This document shows, one piece after another, positions 38,253-47,718 of a DNA stretch of 64,000 nucleotides (its first letter is position 1; every line of letters begins with the position of its first letter). The notes under the pieces are model-generated. The model saw nothing but the letters and a program-made list of their open reading frames with translations, was not told the DNA's origin and did no database searches. The position numbers and the translations under genes are program-made. The DNA comes from Rhizobium sp. Q54 (GTDB lineage Bacteria; Pseudomonadota; Alphaproteobacteria; Rhizobiales; Beijerinckiaceae). Where the stretch lies: positions 1-64,000 of the forward strand of contig CAMCUC010000010.1 in assembly GCA_945878875.1 (NCBI GenBank), written 5' to 3'.

Positions 38253-38831
38253 ATGCAGATGTTCAACCTGTTCATGAAGCCCTTAAACCTTTTTCGCAAG
38301 GCGCGTAACCGTCCCTTGATCGACAAGATTCACAGCGAGATCATGGCCGGCGCCCGCCAGCCGGTGTTCTTTGTCGAATATGGCGTGGCCGATACCGTGG
38401 CGGGCCGCTTTGAAATTCTGAGCCTTGTGGCGACAATCGCGTTGCGGCGCATGAGTGCGCTGCCCGAGCCTGGGCCAGCGGTCGCGCAGGAGGTCACGGA
38501 TTCGCTGTTTCAGCACTTCGACATCGCGCTGCGCGAGATTGGCGTGGGCGACGTCACCGTGCCCAAGCGCATGAAGAAAATGGCGTCCGGCTATATGGGC
38601 CGCTCGGCGGCCTATCTGGCGGCGCTGTCGGACCACGAGGCGGGCAAATCTGACGCTCTGCCGCTGGCGATTGGGCGCAATGTTTACGGCGGCGAGGGCC
38701 GGGCGAGCGACGCGCGCACGCAACGACTGGCGCGCTATGCGTTATCGTATGCCGCCTCGCTCGACGGCTTGAGCGTGGAGGCTCTGCTTGCCGGGCAGCT
38801 TCCCGTGCTGGATGCGCAAACGGTTTCATAG
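38253..38831 (+). CDS. Ubiquinol-cytochrome c chaperone family protein (CBP3-like)
   Basis: 192 residues from the ATG at 38253 (GAGAGAG upstream; a TTG two codons earlier is possible). RPLIDKIHSEIMAGARQPVFFVEYGVADTVAGRFEILSLV and LFQHFDIALREIGVGDVTVPKRMKKM are the conserved core of the Ubiq_cyt_C_chap family, related to mitochondrial Cbp3, which assists cytochrome b assembly in the bc1 complex. First gene of an operon with DUF177 and plsX. Confidence 0.9.
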   Translation: MQMFNLFMKPLNLFRKARNRPLIDKIHSEIMAGARQPVFFVEYGVADTVAGRFEILSLVATIALRRMSALPEPGPAVAQEVTDSLFQHFDIALREIGVGDVTVPKRMKKMASGYMGRSAAYLAALSDHEAGKSDALPLAIGRNVYGGEGRASDARTQRLARYALSYAASLDGLSVEALLAGQLPVLDAQTVS

Positions 38832-38840
38832 GGGTCGATC

Positions 38841-39476
38841 ATGTCCAGGCAAACGCCACAAACGCCAGCCGCCGGCGCCGCCATCGAGCCGCCGCCGTTC
38901 TCACGCTCGATGACGGTGGATGAATTGTTGCGCCGTCCCGATGAGCCCTTCGTAGTCGAGCCGACTCCCGAAGAGCGCGCGGGGTTGGCGCAATTGCTGC
39001 GCATTCCAGCCGTACTTTCACTCATGGGCGCTTTTCGGGTGGCCCGGCAGGGGCCGTTCGTTCACGTCACCGGACAGGTGCGCGGCCGCGTCAGCCAGAC
39101 CTGCGTCGTGACGCTGGAGGATTTCGAGACCGACATCGTTGAGGACGTGGACGTGCGCTTTGCGCCCGAGCCCCGCAAGGCGCCCGAGCCGCGCCCCGGC
39201 GCCCGCATGTCGCGCAAGCGCGCAGAAGCGATGGAGGCCGCCAAAGTTGCGCCGCCGTCGACCTTCGACGAGGAGGGCGACGAAGACCCGCCGGATATGA
39301 TCGTCGACGGGCGCATCGACCTTGGCGGGCTAGCAGGCGAGTTTCTGGCGCTGGGGCTCGATCCCTATCCGCGCAAACCAGACGCGAGCTTTGATCTGGG
39401 CGAGCCCGAGCCGGAGCGAGACTCGCCGTTTGCCGCGTTGAGCGGGCTGACCAGGCCCACAGGCGGCGCTTCTTGA
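38841..39476 (+). CDS. DUF177/YceD family protein
   Basis: A 211-residue acidic protein. [30 protein letters not shown] and the C-terminal [25 protein letters not shown] are the DUF177 core. In E. coli and plants YceD homologues affect 23S rRNA accumulation. It usually sits before rpmF and plsX; here rpmF is absent and plsX follows after 145 bases that contain a small hairpin (GTGGGA...TCCCAC near 39506). Confidence 0.9.
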   Translation: MSRQTPQTPAAGAAIEPPPFSRSMTVDELLRRPDEPFVVEPTPEERAGLAQLLRIPAVLSLMGAFRVARQGPFVHVTGQVRGRVSQTCVVTLEDFETDIVEDVDVRFAPEPRKAPEPRPGARMSRKRAEAMEAAKVAPPSTFDEEGDEDPPDMIVDGRIDLGGLAGEFLALGLDPYPRKPDASFDLGEPEPERDSPFAALSGLTRPTGGAS

Positions 39477-39621
39477 GCGCCAGCTGAGGGGCTCTCTACG
39501 GCAGTGGGATTGCGTTCCCACAGCAAATGGCTATTTTCCCGCCCGTGCACCCGGGGGATGGGCCGCACTGGTCGCGCCAAGACTTGGCGTCAGGATTCGC
39601 GTGCAGGAGCCATGCATCTTT

Positions 39622-40722
39622 ATGCCTAATTCCGTGCGGATCGCCCTTGACGCCATGGGGGGCGACCATGGCCCACAGGTCATCGCGGCCGGCGCCGCTC
39701 TCGCCCTTGCGAAGCGCCCCGACCTCAGTTTTTTGATGTTCGGCGACGAGGCTCTTGTAGCCCCGGTGCTTGCAGAGCACCCGCGTCTGGCGGCGCGCAC
39801 GAAGCTGATTCATTCAGCCGTGTCGATCCGCATGGACGATCAGCCAAGCCAGGCGATCCGCAAGGGGCGGCGCACCTCCTCGATGTGGATGGCGATTGCC
39901 GCCGTGAAGCGCGGCGAGGCCGACGCCGCCGTTTCGGCAGGCAATACCGGCGCGCTGATGGCGATGTCGAAGATCTGCCTGCACACTATGAAGGGTGTTG
40001 AGCGCCCGGCGCTGGCCGCCCGCTGGCCGACGGTGCGCGGCCAGTCCGTTGTGCTCGATCTTGGCGCCTCGATTGGCGCAGACGCGGAGCATCTTGTGGC
40101 GCTGTCGGTGATGGGCGCTGCGATGGCGCGCATTCTTCTTGGCATTGATCGTCCCAGCGTCGGCCTGCTGAACGTCGGCGTCGAGGAGATCAAGGGCATC
40201 GAGGAAGTGAAGGCCGCCGGGCGTATGTTGCGCGAGGCGGATTTTGCGGCGCTCGATTATCGCGGCTTCGTGGAGGGCGACGATATTGGCGCCGGCACGG
40301 TGGACGTGGTGGTGACGGAAGGCTTCACCGGCAATATCGCGCTGAAGACGGCGGAGGGTACGGCGAAACAGATCGGCGCTTATTTGAAGAGCGCAATGGG
40401 CTCCAGTCTCATGTCGCGGATCGGCTATCTGTTTGCGCGCGGCGCGTTCGCGCAGCTGAAGGAAAAGATGGACCCCCGCCGATCCAACGGCGCGGTGTTT
40501 CTTGGCCTCGAGGGCATCGTTGTCAAAAGTCACGGCGGCGCAGATGCGCTTTCCTTCTCCGTCGCCATTGAAGTCGGCTATGAGGTTGTGCGTCAGCAGC
40601 TATTGTCGCAGATCGGCGAGTTGATCGCACAGGCGCACGCGACGCTCGCACAGAATTTGGCAGATGCGGCCGCCGCCGCTGCCAATCCCACTATTGAATT
40701 ACAAGCGCGGGGAGCATCGTGA
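39622..40722 (+). CDS. plsX: Phosphate acyltransferase PlsX
   Basis: 366 residues from the ATG at 39622 ([18 protein letters not shown]), the normal family start. PlsX converts acyl-ACP to acyl-phosphate, the first step of PlsY-dependent phosphatidic acid synthesis. [19 protein letters not shown] and [44 protein letters not shown] are conserved. The stop overlaps the fabH GTG by three bases. Confidence 0.96.
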   Translation: MPNSVRIALDAMGGDHGPQVIAAGAALALAKRPDLSFLMFGDEALVAPVLAEHPRLAARTKLIHSAVSIRMDDQPSQAIRKGRRTSSMWMAIAAVKRGEADAAVSAGNTGALMAMSKICLHTMKGVERPALAARWPTVRGQSVVLDLGASIGADAEHLVALSVMGAAMARILLGIDRPSVGLLNVGVEEIKGIEEVKAAGRMLREADFAALDYRGFVEGDDIGAGTVDVVVTEGFTGNIALKTAEGTAKQIGAYLKSAMGSSLMSRIGYLFARGAFAQLKEKMDPRRSNGAVFLGLEGIVVKSHGGADALSFSVAIEVGYEVVRQQLLSQIGELIAQAHATLAQNLADAAAAAANPTIELQARGAS

Positions 40723-41708
40723 CCGATTTGCGAAAGAACTGGCGTTCGGTTGTCGAGGGGATCGGCTCCTGCCTGCCCGAAAAGCGCGTGACGAATTCCG
40801 ATCTCGAAAAGACGGTGGACACCACTGACGAATGGATCGTGCAGCGCACCGGCATTCGCGAGCGCCGCATCGCTGGGCCGGGTGAGACGACATCTACGCT
40901 GGCCACCCGCGCGGCGATTGAGGCGCTTGCAAACGCTGGCCGCGTCGCCGCCGACGTCGATCTGATCGTGCTGGCGACATCCACGCCCGATTACACGTTT
41001 CCCTCCACAGCGACGCAGGTTCAGGCGGCGCTCGGGATCACGCACGGCGCGGCGTTCGACGTGCAGGCGGTGTGCTCGGGCTTTGTTTACGCCATGACCA
41101 TAGCCGACAAGTTTCTGGCCTCGGGCTCGCACAAATGCGCTTTGGTGATCGGCGCCGAGACGTTCTCGCGCCTGCTCGACTGGAATGACCGCACCACTTG
41201 CGTGCTGTTTGGCGACGGCGCCGGCGCTGTCGTGCTTGTGGCGCAGGAATCTGAGGGCAGGGTGAGCGATCGCGGCGTGCTGACATCGCATCTGCGCTCG
41301 GACGGGCGTCACCGCGAAAAGCTGTTCGTCGACGGCGGCCCCTCCACCACGGGCACGGTCGGCCATCTGCGCATGTCCGGCAAGGAAGTGTTTCGCCATG
41401 CGGTGGGCATGGTGACGGACGTGATGCGCGACGCGTTCGCCGCCACCGGCACGACCGCCGACGACCTCGACTGGTTCGTGCCCCATCAGGCCAACGAGCG
41501 CATTATCGACGCCTCCGCCGAGAAGCTCGGGATCGCTCCCGCTAAAATTGTTAAGACCGTGCAAATGCATGGCAATACGTCGGCTGCCTCAATTCCGCTG
41601 GCTCTGTCTGTCGCCTGCGCCGACGGGCGCATCAAGCGCGGCGATCTGGTGATGCTGGAAGCCATGGGCGGCGGCTTCACCTGGGGATCCGTGATGGTGC
41701 GATGGTAG
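40719..41708 (+). CDS. fabH: 3-oxoacyl-[ACP] synthase III
   Basis: A 329-residue enzyme that starts fatty-acid synthesis by condensing acetyl-CoA with malonyl-ACP. The catalytic triad is Cys119 (AVCSGF), His256 (PHQANERI) and Asn286 (HGNTSAA). The start is GTG at 40719, coupled to plsX. It is the natural partner of plsX and of acpS at 2.7 kb. Confidence 0.97.
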   Translation: MTDLRKNWRSVVEGIGSCLPEKRVTNSDLEKTVDTTDEWIVQRTGIRERRIAGPGETTSTLATRAAIEALANAGRVAADVDLIVLATSTPDYTFPSTATQVQAALGITHGAAFDVQAVCSGFVYAMTIADKFLASGSHKCALVIGAETFSRLLDWNDRTTCVLFGDGAGAVVLVAQESEGRVSDRGVLTSHLRSDGRHREKLFVDGGPSTTGTVGHLRMSGKEVFRHAVGMVTDVMRDAFAATGTTADDLDWFVPHQANERIIDASAEKLGIAPAKIVKTVQMHGNTSAASIPLALSVACADGRIKRGDLVMLEAMGGGFTWGSVMVRW

Positions 41709-41843
41709 TTCCCCGGCACTTGATCTGAAGTGTTGATTTGTACGCAAAAGCCATGGTCTGCGTTGACATTTTGCAAGCGTAAGCTTAGATGAAATCTCTT
41801 TGTATTTATTCAATTTCCTTCTAATCGAATCATTGGTGCCAGG

Positions 41844-42176
41844 ATGAAGGCTGATAATTTAGAGGCCAAGGAAAGTCGCACGCTGACGCGTGCAGACCTT
41901 GCCGATGCGGTCTATCGCCGGGTAGGTTTGTCGAGATCTGAATCAGCGGATCTGGTGGAAGTGGTTCTGCAAGAGATCAGCGACACGGTCGAAGCGGGCG
42001 AGACGGTGAAGCTGTCCTCGTTCGGATCGTTCGTCGTTCGGGACAAGGGCGAGCGCATCGGGCGTAATCCAAAGACGGGCGTTGAAGTGCCGATCTGCCC
42101 GCGCCGCGTTATGGTGTTCAAACCTTCGAACATCCTGAAAGCGCGCATCAACGGGCAGAGTGTGGAAGACGAATAG
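41844..42176 (+). CDS. ihfA: Integration host factor alpha subunit
   Basis: A 110-residue DNA-bending protein of the HU/IHF family. [32 protein letters not shown] forms the helical base; [27 protein letters not shown] carries the beta-ribbon arm with the intercalating Pro. The 135-bp AT-rich upstream gap is probably its promoter. It overlaps the possible upstream extension of the merR gene. Confidence 0.95.
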   Translation: MKADNLEAKESRTLTRADLADAVYRRVGLSRSESADLVEVVLQEISDTVEAGETVKLSSFGSFVVRDKGERIGRNPKTGVEVPICPRRVMVFKPSNILKARINGQSVEDE

Positions 42177-42219
42177 CCGGTTCCGCGTGATGGGCCCGGC
42201 GCAGCCGGGTTTCTGGTCG

Positions 42220-42819
42220 ATGGATAAAAACGACGACGCGTATCGCACAATCAGCGAAGCCGCAGAGGAGCTTGATCTCCCGCAGCACGTGCTGCGTTTT
42301 TGGGAGACTCGTTTCCCGCAAATCAAGCCTATGAAACGCGGCGGCGGCAGGCGCTATTACCGCCCCGAAGATCTCGGGCTGCTCCGAGCTATTCGCGATC
42401 TGTTGTACGGCGAGGGCTACACGATCAAGGGCGTGCAGCGTTTGCTCACCGAACAGGGGCCGCGCCAATTGGCGGCGCTGGCCGCAGGCGGGCAGAGCGG
42501 CGGCGCAGACGTGTCTGTCTTGTCGTCGCAGGAAGGTTTGCCGCTGAAAGATTCGTTGCTGAAAGATTCGTTGCTGGAAGAATCGTTGCTGGAAGATTTG
42601 TCCGCGTCTTTTGGCGGCCCTGCTGCTCGGCCCGTGTTGACGGCGACCAGAGACTTTCCCCGAAACGCCGCGCGAGACACTCAGGCTGCGCCATCTCACC
42701 CACAAGGCGCATATCTGACGCAGGGCTCGTATCTTGGCAAAACCGATTTGCATGCGCTGGCAAGCGCGCTCGCCGATCTCGAAGAATGCAAACGCATTCT
42801 CGAGAATGCCCAGACGTAA
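42220..42819 (+). CDS. MerR-family transcriptional regulator
   Basis: About 199 residues from the ATG at 42220; an ATG at 42190 is also possible. The MerR helix-turn-helix is [51 protein letters not shown], with the VLRFWE and RRYYR signatures. The C-terminal part has no known effector domain, is variable, and includes a 15-bp tandem repeat giving [18 protein letters not shown]. It always follows ihfA in this order; the target is unknown. Confidence 0.9.
   Translation: MDKNDDAYRTISEAAEELDLPQHVLRFWETRFPQIKPMKRGGGRRYYRPEDLGLLRAIRDLLYGEGYTIKGVQRLLTEQGPRQLAALAAGGQSGGADVSVLSSQEGLPLKDSLLKDSLLEESLLEDLSASFGGPAARPVLTATRDFPRNAARDTQAAPSHPQGAYLTQGSYLGKTDLHALASALADLEECKRILENAQT
42544..42600 (+). repeat. 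In-frame 15-bp tandem repeat within the merR gene
   Basis: CTGAAAGATTCGTTG occurs twice exactly, then twice degenerate (CTGGAAGAATCGTTG; CTGGAAGATTTG). Encodes a leucine-rich, acidic repeat. Confidence 0.9.
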
Positions 42820-42940
42820 CGGACAACACCAGACAACCTCTTGCAATCCGGACAACATCACGATGGAAAAGCGACTAAAGCGTCTCGCGTGACGTATACC
42901 TGTTGCATGGCGCTAATGGCTTCTCTATAACGCGCGCAGT

Positions 42941-43018
42941 CGGAGTGTAGCGCAGCCCGGTTAGCGCACTTGTCTGGGGGACAAGGGGTCGTGGGTTCGA
43001 ATCCCGCCACTCCGACCA
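42941..43018 (+). tRNA. tRNA-Pro (anticodon GGG)
   Basis: A 78-base cloverleaf with acceptor stem CGGAGTG/CACTCCG, D arm GCGC-AGCCCGGTTA-GCGC, anticodon stem CTTGT/ACAAG with loop CTGGGGG (anticodon GGG), T arm GTGGG-TTCGAAT-CCCGC, discriminator A and encoded CCA. It lies between merR and rsgA and is a potential integration site, but no duplicated attachment sequence was noticed. Confidence 0.97.
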
Positions 43019-43094
43019 TTTTCACTAAACCGGTTTTACGATGCCGCGTCGCAGGCTCCTTTTGAGTCTGCGCGCCAGAGCTTTGGACGCCGCC

Positions 43095-44201
43095 ATGAAT
43101 GCGAGTGCAGACGAGGCGGAGAAACATCAGGCCGTTACGCTTGAATCCATTCAGCTCGAGCCCGCGCATCCCGGGTCAGTGAAGCTTCAAATGTTGGGCT
43201 GGTCTTCATTCTTTGCAGACCAACTGGACCCCGACGACGCCGGGCTCACGCCAATGCGGATCGCGACCGTCCACCGGGCGCGGATGAGCGCCATGTCTCC
43301 AGACGGCCCCATCAAGCTTGCCCTCCCGGTTCACGCCAACACGGGCGATTATGCTGTCGGCGACTGGGTGCTGGTCGAGCCCGCGACCCATATGTTGAAG
43401 CGCCGCCTCGCGCGCAAGACCGTGCTGCAACGCCACACCGAGGGCGGGAGGGTTCCGCAACTGGCCGGCGCCAACATCGACACGCTTTTCATCGTCACCT
43501 CCTGCAACGGCGATTTCAACGCCGCCCGGCTTGAGCGTTATCTCGTGTTCGCCAACGAATCCGGTGCAGAGCCTGTCGTGCTGCTGACCAAGGCCGATCT
43601 GGTGGATGATTCGACTCGCTATCAGGCAGAGGCGGCCGCGCTGCAGCGCGGATTGGCGGTCGTGATTTTGAACCCGCTCATCAGCGATGCGCGGGCCGAG
43701 CTTGCGCCGTGGTGCGGAGCGGGGCGAACAATAGCGCTGGTGGGCTCGTCGGGGGTTGGCAAATCAACGCTGGTGAACGCGCTGGCGGGAGCTGCGCAAG
43801 ATGCGCCGCAAGACACGCCGCAAGACACGCTACAAGCGACGGGGGGCATTCGCGAGAGCGATTCCAAAGGCCGCCACACCACAACATCGCGTTCGCTGCA
43901 CGCCATAGCCGGCGGCGGCTGGGTCATTGACACGCCGGGCATGCGCACGCTGCATGTCGGCGATTCCGCCACCGGCATCGACATGCTGTTTGAGGAAATC
44001 ACCGAACTGGCGCCGCTGTGCCGCTTCCGCGATTGCACGCATGCCCACGAGCCCGGTTGCGCCGTGCAAGCCGCTATCGCCACCGGTGCTCTGGATGGCG
44101 AGCGCTTGGTGCGCTGGCGCAAACTGTCGGATGAAAATCGCGGCAACACAATCGCACCCAGCGGTTCGCGCAGCTCGGCCGGGCGCAACAAGAAGCGTTG
44201 A
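43095..44201 (+). CDS. rsgA: Ribosome small-subunit-dependent GTPase A
   Basis: About 368 residues from the ATG at 43095. RsgA checks 30S maturation. The GTPase motifs are circularly permuted: TKADL (near 165) comes before the P-loop GSSGVGKST (near 220) and DTPGMRTL. An OB domain precedes them, and the C-terminal zinc site is CRFRDCTHAHEPGC. An inserted repeat, AQDAPQDTPQDTLQ, lies in the switch region after the P-loop (12-bp tandem repeat). It directly follows tRNA-Pro. Upstream frame extension is possible but lacks family similarity. Confidence 0.94.
   Translation: MNASADEAEKHQAVTLESIQLEPAHPGSVKLQMLGWSSFFADQLDPDDAGLTPMRIATVHRARMSAMSPDGPIKLALPVHANTGDYAVGDWVLVEPATHMLKRRLARKTVLQRHTEGGRVPQLAGANIDTLFIVTSCNGDFNAARLERYLVFANESGAEPVVLLTKADLVDDSTRYQAEAAALQRGLAVVILNPLISDARAELAPWCGAGRTIALVGSSGVGKSTLVNALAGAAQDAPQDTPQDTLQATGGIRESDSKGRHTTTSRSLHAIAGGGWVIDTPGMRTLHVGDSATGIDMLFEEITELAPLCRFRDCTHAHEPGCAVQAAIATGALDGERLVRWRKLSDENRGNTIAPSGSRSSAGRNKKR
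43797..43832 (+). repeat. In-frame 12-bp tandem repeat within rsgA
   Basis: Three units of the type CAAGACACGCCG in a row, encoding QDAPQDTPQDTL in the GTPase domain. Confidence 0.85.
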
Positions 44202-44355
44202 GTTGTGATTGGTAAATCCGCTGTGAGGAACACTGGATAGCTCGTAGGCGGCGCTGAAAAAGCGGCCTTGCAAACAGCGCTCTATGGCCGCAAAATAGGG
44301 CATCAAGACAGACTCGCTTGCCGGTCGTCGTCCCCCATTCGCAACAGGAGCACCT

Positions 44356-44808
44356 ATGTCCGATACAGCAATTGACCATGACGCAGCCGAGGCCGCCATC
44401 CAGACGTTCAGCTTCAAGGCGCCCGCCATCTATGACCGTCGCAAGGCCATCGTGCGCCTGACCAGCAACGAGCGCGGCCAGGCCGCGGTTCATTGCCTTG
44501 GTCAAGGCGGCGAGAACAACCTCCATTACCATGCGGGCGTCGACATCACCTGGATGGTGCTGAAAGGCCGTGCGCGCTTTTACGGCCCCGAGGACGTGGT
44601 GCGCGGCGAATTTGGACCCCACGAAGGCATCCTGATCCCCGCCGGAGCCCGCTATTGGTTCGAAAGCTGCGGCACGGAAGACCTGGAGCTGCTCCAGATC
44701 AAGACCTTCCACAAGGGTCGCGGCACCGACAAGCGCATCGACGCTGCGGCGCGCGATTATGACATCGCCGCCGGAGCCAGCCATTTTGAAGCTGACAAGG
44801 TCGCCTGA
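44356..44808 (+). CDS. Single-domain cupin protein
   Basis: A 150-residue cupin with CAGGAG 7 bases before the ATG. The barrel has NNLHYHAGVDITWMVLKGRARFYG (His ligands) and IPAGARYWFESCGTEDLELLQI. Ligand histidines suggest a metal, but the enzyme reaction is unknown. Isolated: a 154-bp gap before and a terminator after. Confidence 0.82.
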   Translation: MSDTAIDHDAAEAAIQTFSFKAPAIYDRRKAIVRLTSNERGQAAVHCLGQGGENNLHYHAGVDITWMVLKGRARFYGPEDVVRGEFGPHEGILIPAGARYWFESCGTEDLELLQIKTFHKGRGTDKRIDAAARDYDIAAGASHFEADKVA

Positions 44809-44835
44809 GACCTGCGTTCACGCTTTTCATAGATC

Positions 44836-44866
44836 AAGGGGCGTTCTTACGGGAGCGCCCCTTTTT
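44836..44866 (+). terminator. Terminator of the cupin gene
   Basis: AGGGGCG...CGCCCCT stem with TTTTT, 28 bases after the stop. Confidence 0.88.
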
Positions 44867-44872
44867 CGTTGA

Positions 44873-45127
44873 TCATACCCGCCATGTTGGACGATTTCTC
44901 AAGCCGGCAGGCGCGCCGCGATAGCGCGTGGGCTGTTCCATGCGCTGCATCAGCAATGCGTAAACCCTGTCTTCGTCGATCACGCCGTTTCGGAATAACA
45001 ACAAGACTGAAATAGCTAATTGATCTGGATCGGCGTAATCAAGTTTGGCTTTGCAGCGCAGATATATTCTGGACATTGACGCCATTTCGTCCGCATCAAA
45101 ACCATTCTTTTCAGACTGCTTGCGCAT
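44873..45127 (-). CDS. Small conserved-looking hypothetical protein
   Basis: An 84-residue soluble protein with a strong ribosome site (GAGGGGAGC) before the ATG at 45127. The core MSRIYLRCKAKLDYADPDQLAISVLLLFRNGVIDEDRVYALLMQRM is helical with good coding character; the tail is Arg/Pro-rich. No motif suggests a function. Convergent with the cupin gene. Confidence 0.65.
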   Translation of the reverse strand: MRKQSEKNGFDADEMASMSRIYLRCKAKLDYADPDQLAISVLLLFRNGVIDEDRVYALLMQRMEQPTRYRGAPAGLRNRPTWRV

Positions 45128-45515
45128 GCTCCCCTCGCTTCATTTGCAATGAATGATCGCGGGGCAGGGCGCTCCCGTCAAAGTGCTAAGCGCCTATCAT
45201 TCTTTTGGGGGCGTTCTGCGCGCATCATGGCCCTAAAGCGCTACAAATAGTTTACTTGATGCCGTAAGCGCGCTTGCGCGCTTCTGCCCGGCCTCAAAGG
45301 CCGAGTTCTCGATTTACCTTGGTTTCAGAGCGTTCTGGCGTTCTCAATCAAAATGTAATCTATTGTTATCCATCAGCGCGGCCAGTAGCTGGTTCAACTT
45401 GAACGCCAGCCAGGGCCATCTGCGATCCAGACGATCGCAAAGCAAGTCTAGTCGTTCGGATGTTCTGTTTACCGCGGGGGCGGTGACGCTTTGCGTCGAA
45501 TATTCGGGGTTCGCC
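45128..45515. other. 388-bp gene-free region upstream of the LuxR-type gene
   Basis: No convincing gene. It holds a GCGCGCTTGCGCGC palindrome near 45270, a lower-GC stretch (45231-45260, 45345-45370) that could include promoters for both flanking genes, and a frame open upstream of the LuxR start that looks non-coding. Confidence 0.5.
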
Positions 45516-46247
45516 ATGAACGCTTCCGTAATTGAGAACGCTTCCGTAATTGAGAATGTTTCCGTAATTGAGAATGCGGGACTTGCGATCCTGGTTGACG
45601 CGCTGCCGTTCAGAAGAGCCGGTCTTGCGAACATTCTCGCACAATGGGTGTTCACGGAAGGGTTGACGCTGAAGGCGATCAGCCTCGAGGAATTACGCAT
45701 AGCGGAATTTCAAAATCCGCAGATTTACATTCTCAACGTCGGCGGCGATTGTATGTCCGATGATCGACTTGTGGCTGCGCTGCAATGCTTGCGCACGAGA
45801 TCGCCCACAATCCCGGTAGCGGTCTTTTCCGACAGCGTGGATGCCGCCATCGTGCGTTTCGCTTGCTCTGCGGGCGTGGACGCGTACATCCCGACTAATC
45901 TTGAGCCGCCGACAGCTTTGAAAGCGCTCTCGTTCGTCATTTCTGGCGGGAAGTTTTTCCCCCCCGAAAGCCTGTTTTCAAGCGCGCCTTCCGTGGTGCG
46001 CGAGAAGAGCGAAAACTCAAACGGCACGCTGCATCTCACGCAGCGGCAGAATGATATTATCGAGGCTCTGAAGTTTGGACATTCCAACAAGATCATTGCG
46101 CGTCGATTGAACATAGCGGAAGCGACGGTGAAAATTCATATCAGGCAGATCATGCGAAAACTTGGCGTTCAGAACAGAACGCAGATAGCGCTGGCCATGA
46201 TATCGAGCGACGTTCGCGGCGCCGGTCCATTAGCGCGGGCACCGTAA
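45516..46247 (+). CDS. LuxR/NarL-type regulator with degenerate receiver domain (copy 1)
   Basis: 243 residues from the ATG at 45516. The C-terminal LuxR helix-turn-helix is complete (LTQRQNDIIEALKFGHSNKIIARRLNIAEATVKIHIRQIMRKLGVQNRTQIAL). The N-terminal half has the receiver shape but not its chemistry: LVDALPFRRAGL in place of the two acidic residues, ILNVGG where the phosphorylated Asp should be, and AYIPTNLEP where the Lys should be. It is a close paralogue of the next gene (FFPPESLF and FFPPNVLL in the same place). The first 20 residues contain three copies of ASVIEN, from an 18-bp tandem repeat. Probably works without phosphorylation. Confidence 0.85.
   Translation: MNASVIENASVIENVSVIENAGLAILVDALPFRRAGLANILAQWVFTEGLTLKAISLEELRIAEFQNPQIYILNVGGDCMSDDRLVAALQCLRTRSPTIPVAVFSDSVDAAIVRFACSAGVDAYIPTNLEPPTALKALSFVISGGKFFPPESLFSSAPSVVREKSENSNGTLHLTQRQNDIIEALKFGHSNKIIARRLNIAEATVKIHIRQIMRKLGVQNRTQIALAMISSDVRGAGPLARAP
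45522..45575 (+). repeat. In-frame 18-bp tandem repeat at the start of the LuxR gene
   Basis: Three units of GCTTCCGTAATTGAGAAC type in a row (54 bp), with only two substitutions. Confidence 0.92.
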
Positions 46248-46250
46248 AAA

Positions 46251-47045
46251 TCAGGATAAGCCTGTGTCAGAGCGCCCGTTCGGAAGCAGAGGCGCTTCCT
46301 CATCGCCTGTCTCGTTGTTGGCGGCGATCCCCTCGCCGTCAGCCCGCAGAATGCTCTCCACAGCGCCGTCCGTTGAACAATAGATTGCGACCTGCGTTCG
46401 GTTTGAAGCCCCCAGCTTTCGCATGATTTGACGCACATGCAGCTTTACGGTCGCTTCGCATAATCGAAGGTTTCGTGCGATCAGCTTGTTTGATTTCCCA
46501 TCTTTCAATTGCGCCATTACGCGTAATTGCGAGGGCGTAAAATGTTTGGCCGGGCCCATCGAAAGCTTTGTTTCGAGGGACGCCTCGCTGATTTGTGGCG
46601 TGTTTCGTCCCTTACCGAGAAGCACATTGGGTGGGAAAAACGATCCGCCAGCAAGCACAAAGGACAGCGCCTGCAAAGCAACGGAGGGTTCTGTGCTCGT
46701 GGGAATAAATCCATGCACGCCGCTTTTAAACGCAGCGACCACTTCAGCTCCGTCTTCGCGATCTGATATAACTACAATGCGGGCGTTGGGCGCAAGCAAA
46801 TGAAGCTTGCTGATTGCACCGAGGGTTTCGCTGTCAGAGACGCTGGCTCCGCCGAGATTTATAATAGCAAGCCGCAGGTTTTCTATCTGCGCGAGCTCAG
46901 GCTGTTCCAGCTCTCGTTGTTCGATCTCGACAGCGTTTGCAATAGCCCATTGCGTCAGCGCCGACGCCAATCCGGCTCTACGAAATTTGAGCGGATCCAG
47001 AATGATTGATACGCCTTTGGCATTTTGCTCCAGCGCGTCAGTCAT
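46251..47045 (-). CDS. LuxR/NarL-type regulator with degenerate receiver domain (copy 2)
   Basis: 264 residues, convergent with copy 1 and only 3 bases from it. LuxR-type HTH: FTPSQLRVMAQLKDGKSNKLIARNLRLCEATVKLHVRQIMRKLGASNRTQVAI. As in copy 1 the receiver half lacks the acidic pair (ILDPLKFRRAGL has one Asp), the phospho-Asp (AIINLGG has Asn) and the Lys (GFIPTSTEP). It has an additional acidic tail after the HTH (about 230-264). The two copies are roughly half identical by eye, so the duplication is old. Confidence 0.85.
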   Translation of the reverse strand: MTDALEQNAKGVSIILDPLKFRRAGLASALTQWAIANAVEIEQRELEQPELAQIENLRLAIINLGGASVSDSETLGAISKLHLLAPNARIVVISDREDGAEVVAAFKSGVHGFIPTSTEPSVALQALSFVLAGGSFFPPNVLLGKGRNTPQISEASLETKLSMGPAKHFTPSQLRVMAQLKDGKSNKLIARNLRLCEATVKLHVRQIMRKLGASNRTQVAIYCSTDGAVESILRADGEGIAANNETGDEEAPLLPNGRSDTGLS

Positions 47046-47177
47046 TCACACCTCCTTCGATCATGTCTGCAAACTTCAAACCTGATCTTGTTGGAGCCAA
47101 TGGGCAACGACGCGGAAGTGTGTCGCGATGCCCATTGGGCGCATACCCGTTTGGCGTGCGATGTCGCTTCTTTTCTT

Positions 47178-47579
47178 TCACGCCATGCTTTGCAAGGCTT
47201 TTTTGCATAACTGCGCGCAAGCCATGCAGGCGTCAGCACAAATTCTGCAATGCTCATGTGCGGCTGCGTGACGGCGGCATTCTTGGCCGCAAAGGATGCA
47301 GACGCCGGCACATGCTTTAAGCATGTTCATAATTGTTTCTTCGTTGGCGCCGCTGCGTCTTGTCGCGACCGAACCTGTTGCTGCGCATATATCGGCGCAA
47401 TCGAGATTCAGCCTGATGCATTGGGTTAATTGCTGCACCATGGATTCACCAAGGCACGCATCGGCGCAGGATGTGCAAGCCTGCGCGCAGGAATAGCACT
47501 CCTCGATGCAATCAATTAGCACGTCGTTCGTGCTGCCTTTTACGTGCGGGTGGGCGCTGATCATCTGGTGAGCGTACAT
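47178..47579 (-). CDS. Cysteine-rich four-helix-bundle copper-binding protein (DUF326/Csp-like)
   Basis: 133 residues from the ATG at 47579, chosen for its GGAG site; a TTG at 47642 would add 21 residues. It begins MYAHQMISAHPHVKG. CIEECYSCAQACTSCADACL, CIRLNLDCADICAATG, CAGVCILCGQECRRHAAAHEHCRICADACMACAQLC line the helices with Cys at CxxxC and CxxC spacing, typical of copper storage proteins (Csp3) that hold many Cu(I) in the cytoplasm. No signal peptide, so cytosolic storage fits. No copper exporter is adjacent. Confidence 0.9.
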   Translation of the reverse strand: MYAHQMISAHPHVKGSTNDVLIDCIEECYSCAQACTSCADACLGESMVQQLTQCIRLNLDCADICAATGSVATRRSGANEETIMNMLKACAGVCILCGQECRRHAAAHEHCRICADACMACAQLCKKALQSMA

Positions 47580-47718
47580 GCGCGACTCCACGTTTGGTTC
47601 AAGTCCGCCAACGTCGCCAATGCCGGGAAGTTCCTGTGACAAGACTTAAGCCCGGCTTCAGGCTTGCCAGAACTGCGCATCGTGTTAGGAAAAGCGCGGC
47701 TCTACGGAGATAATTCTG

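Noticed and set aside
42941-43018. tRNA-Pro as an attachment site of an integrated element
   Set aside because: No integrase and no duplicated 3' tRNA end were seen in the following 20 kb.
45522-45575. Direct repeats considered as a minimal CRISPR array
   Set aside because: Units follow each other without spacers and are in frame; no cas genes are present.
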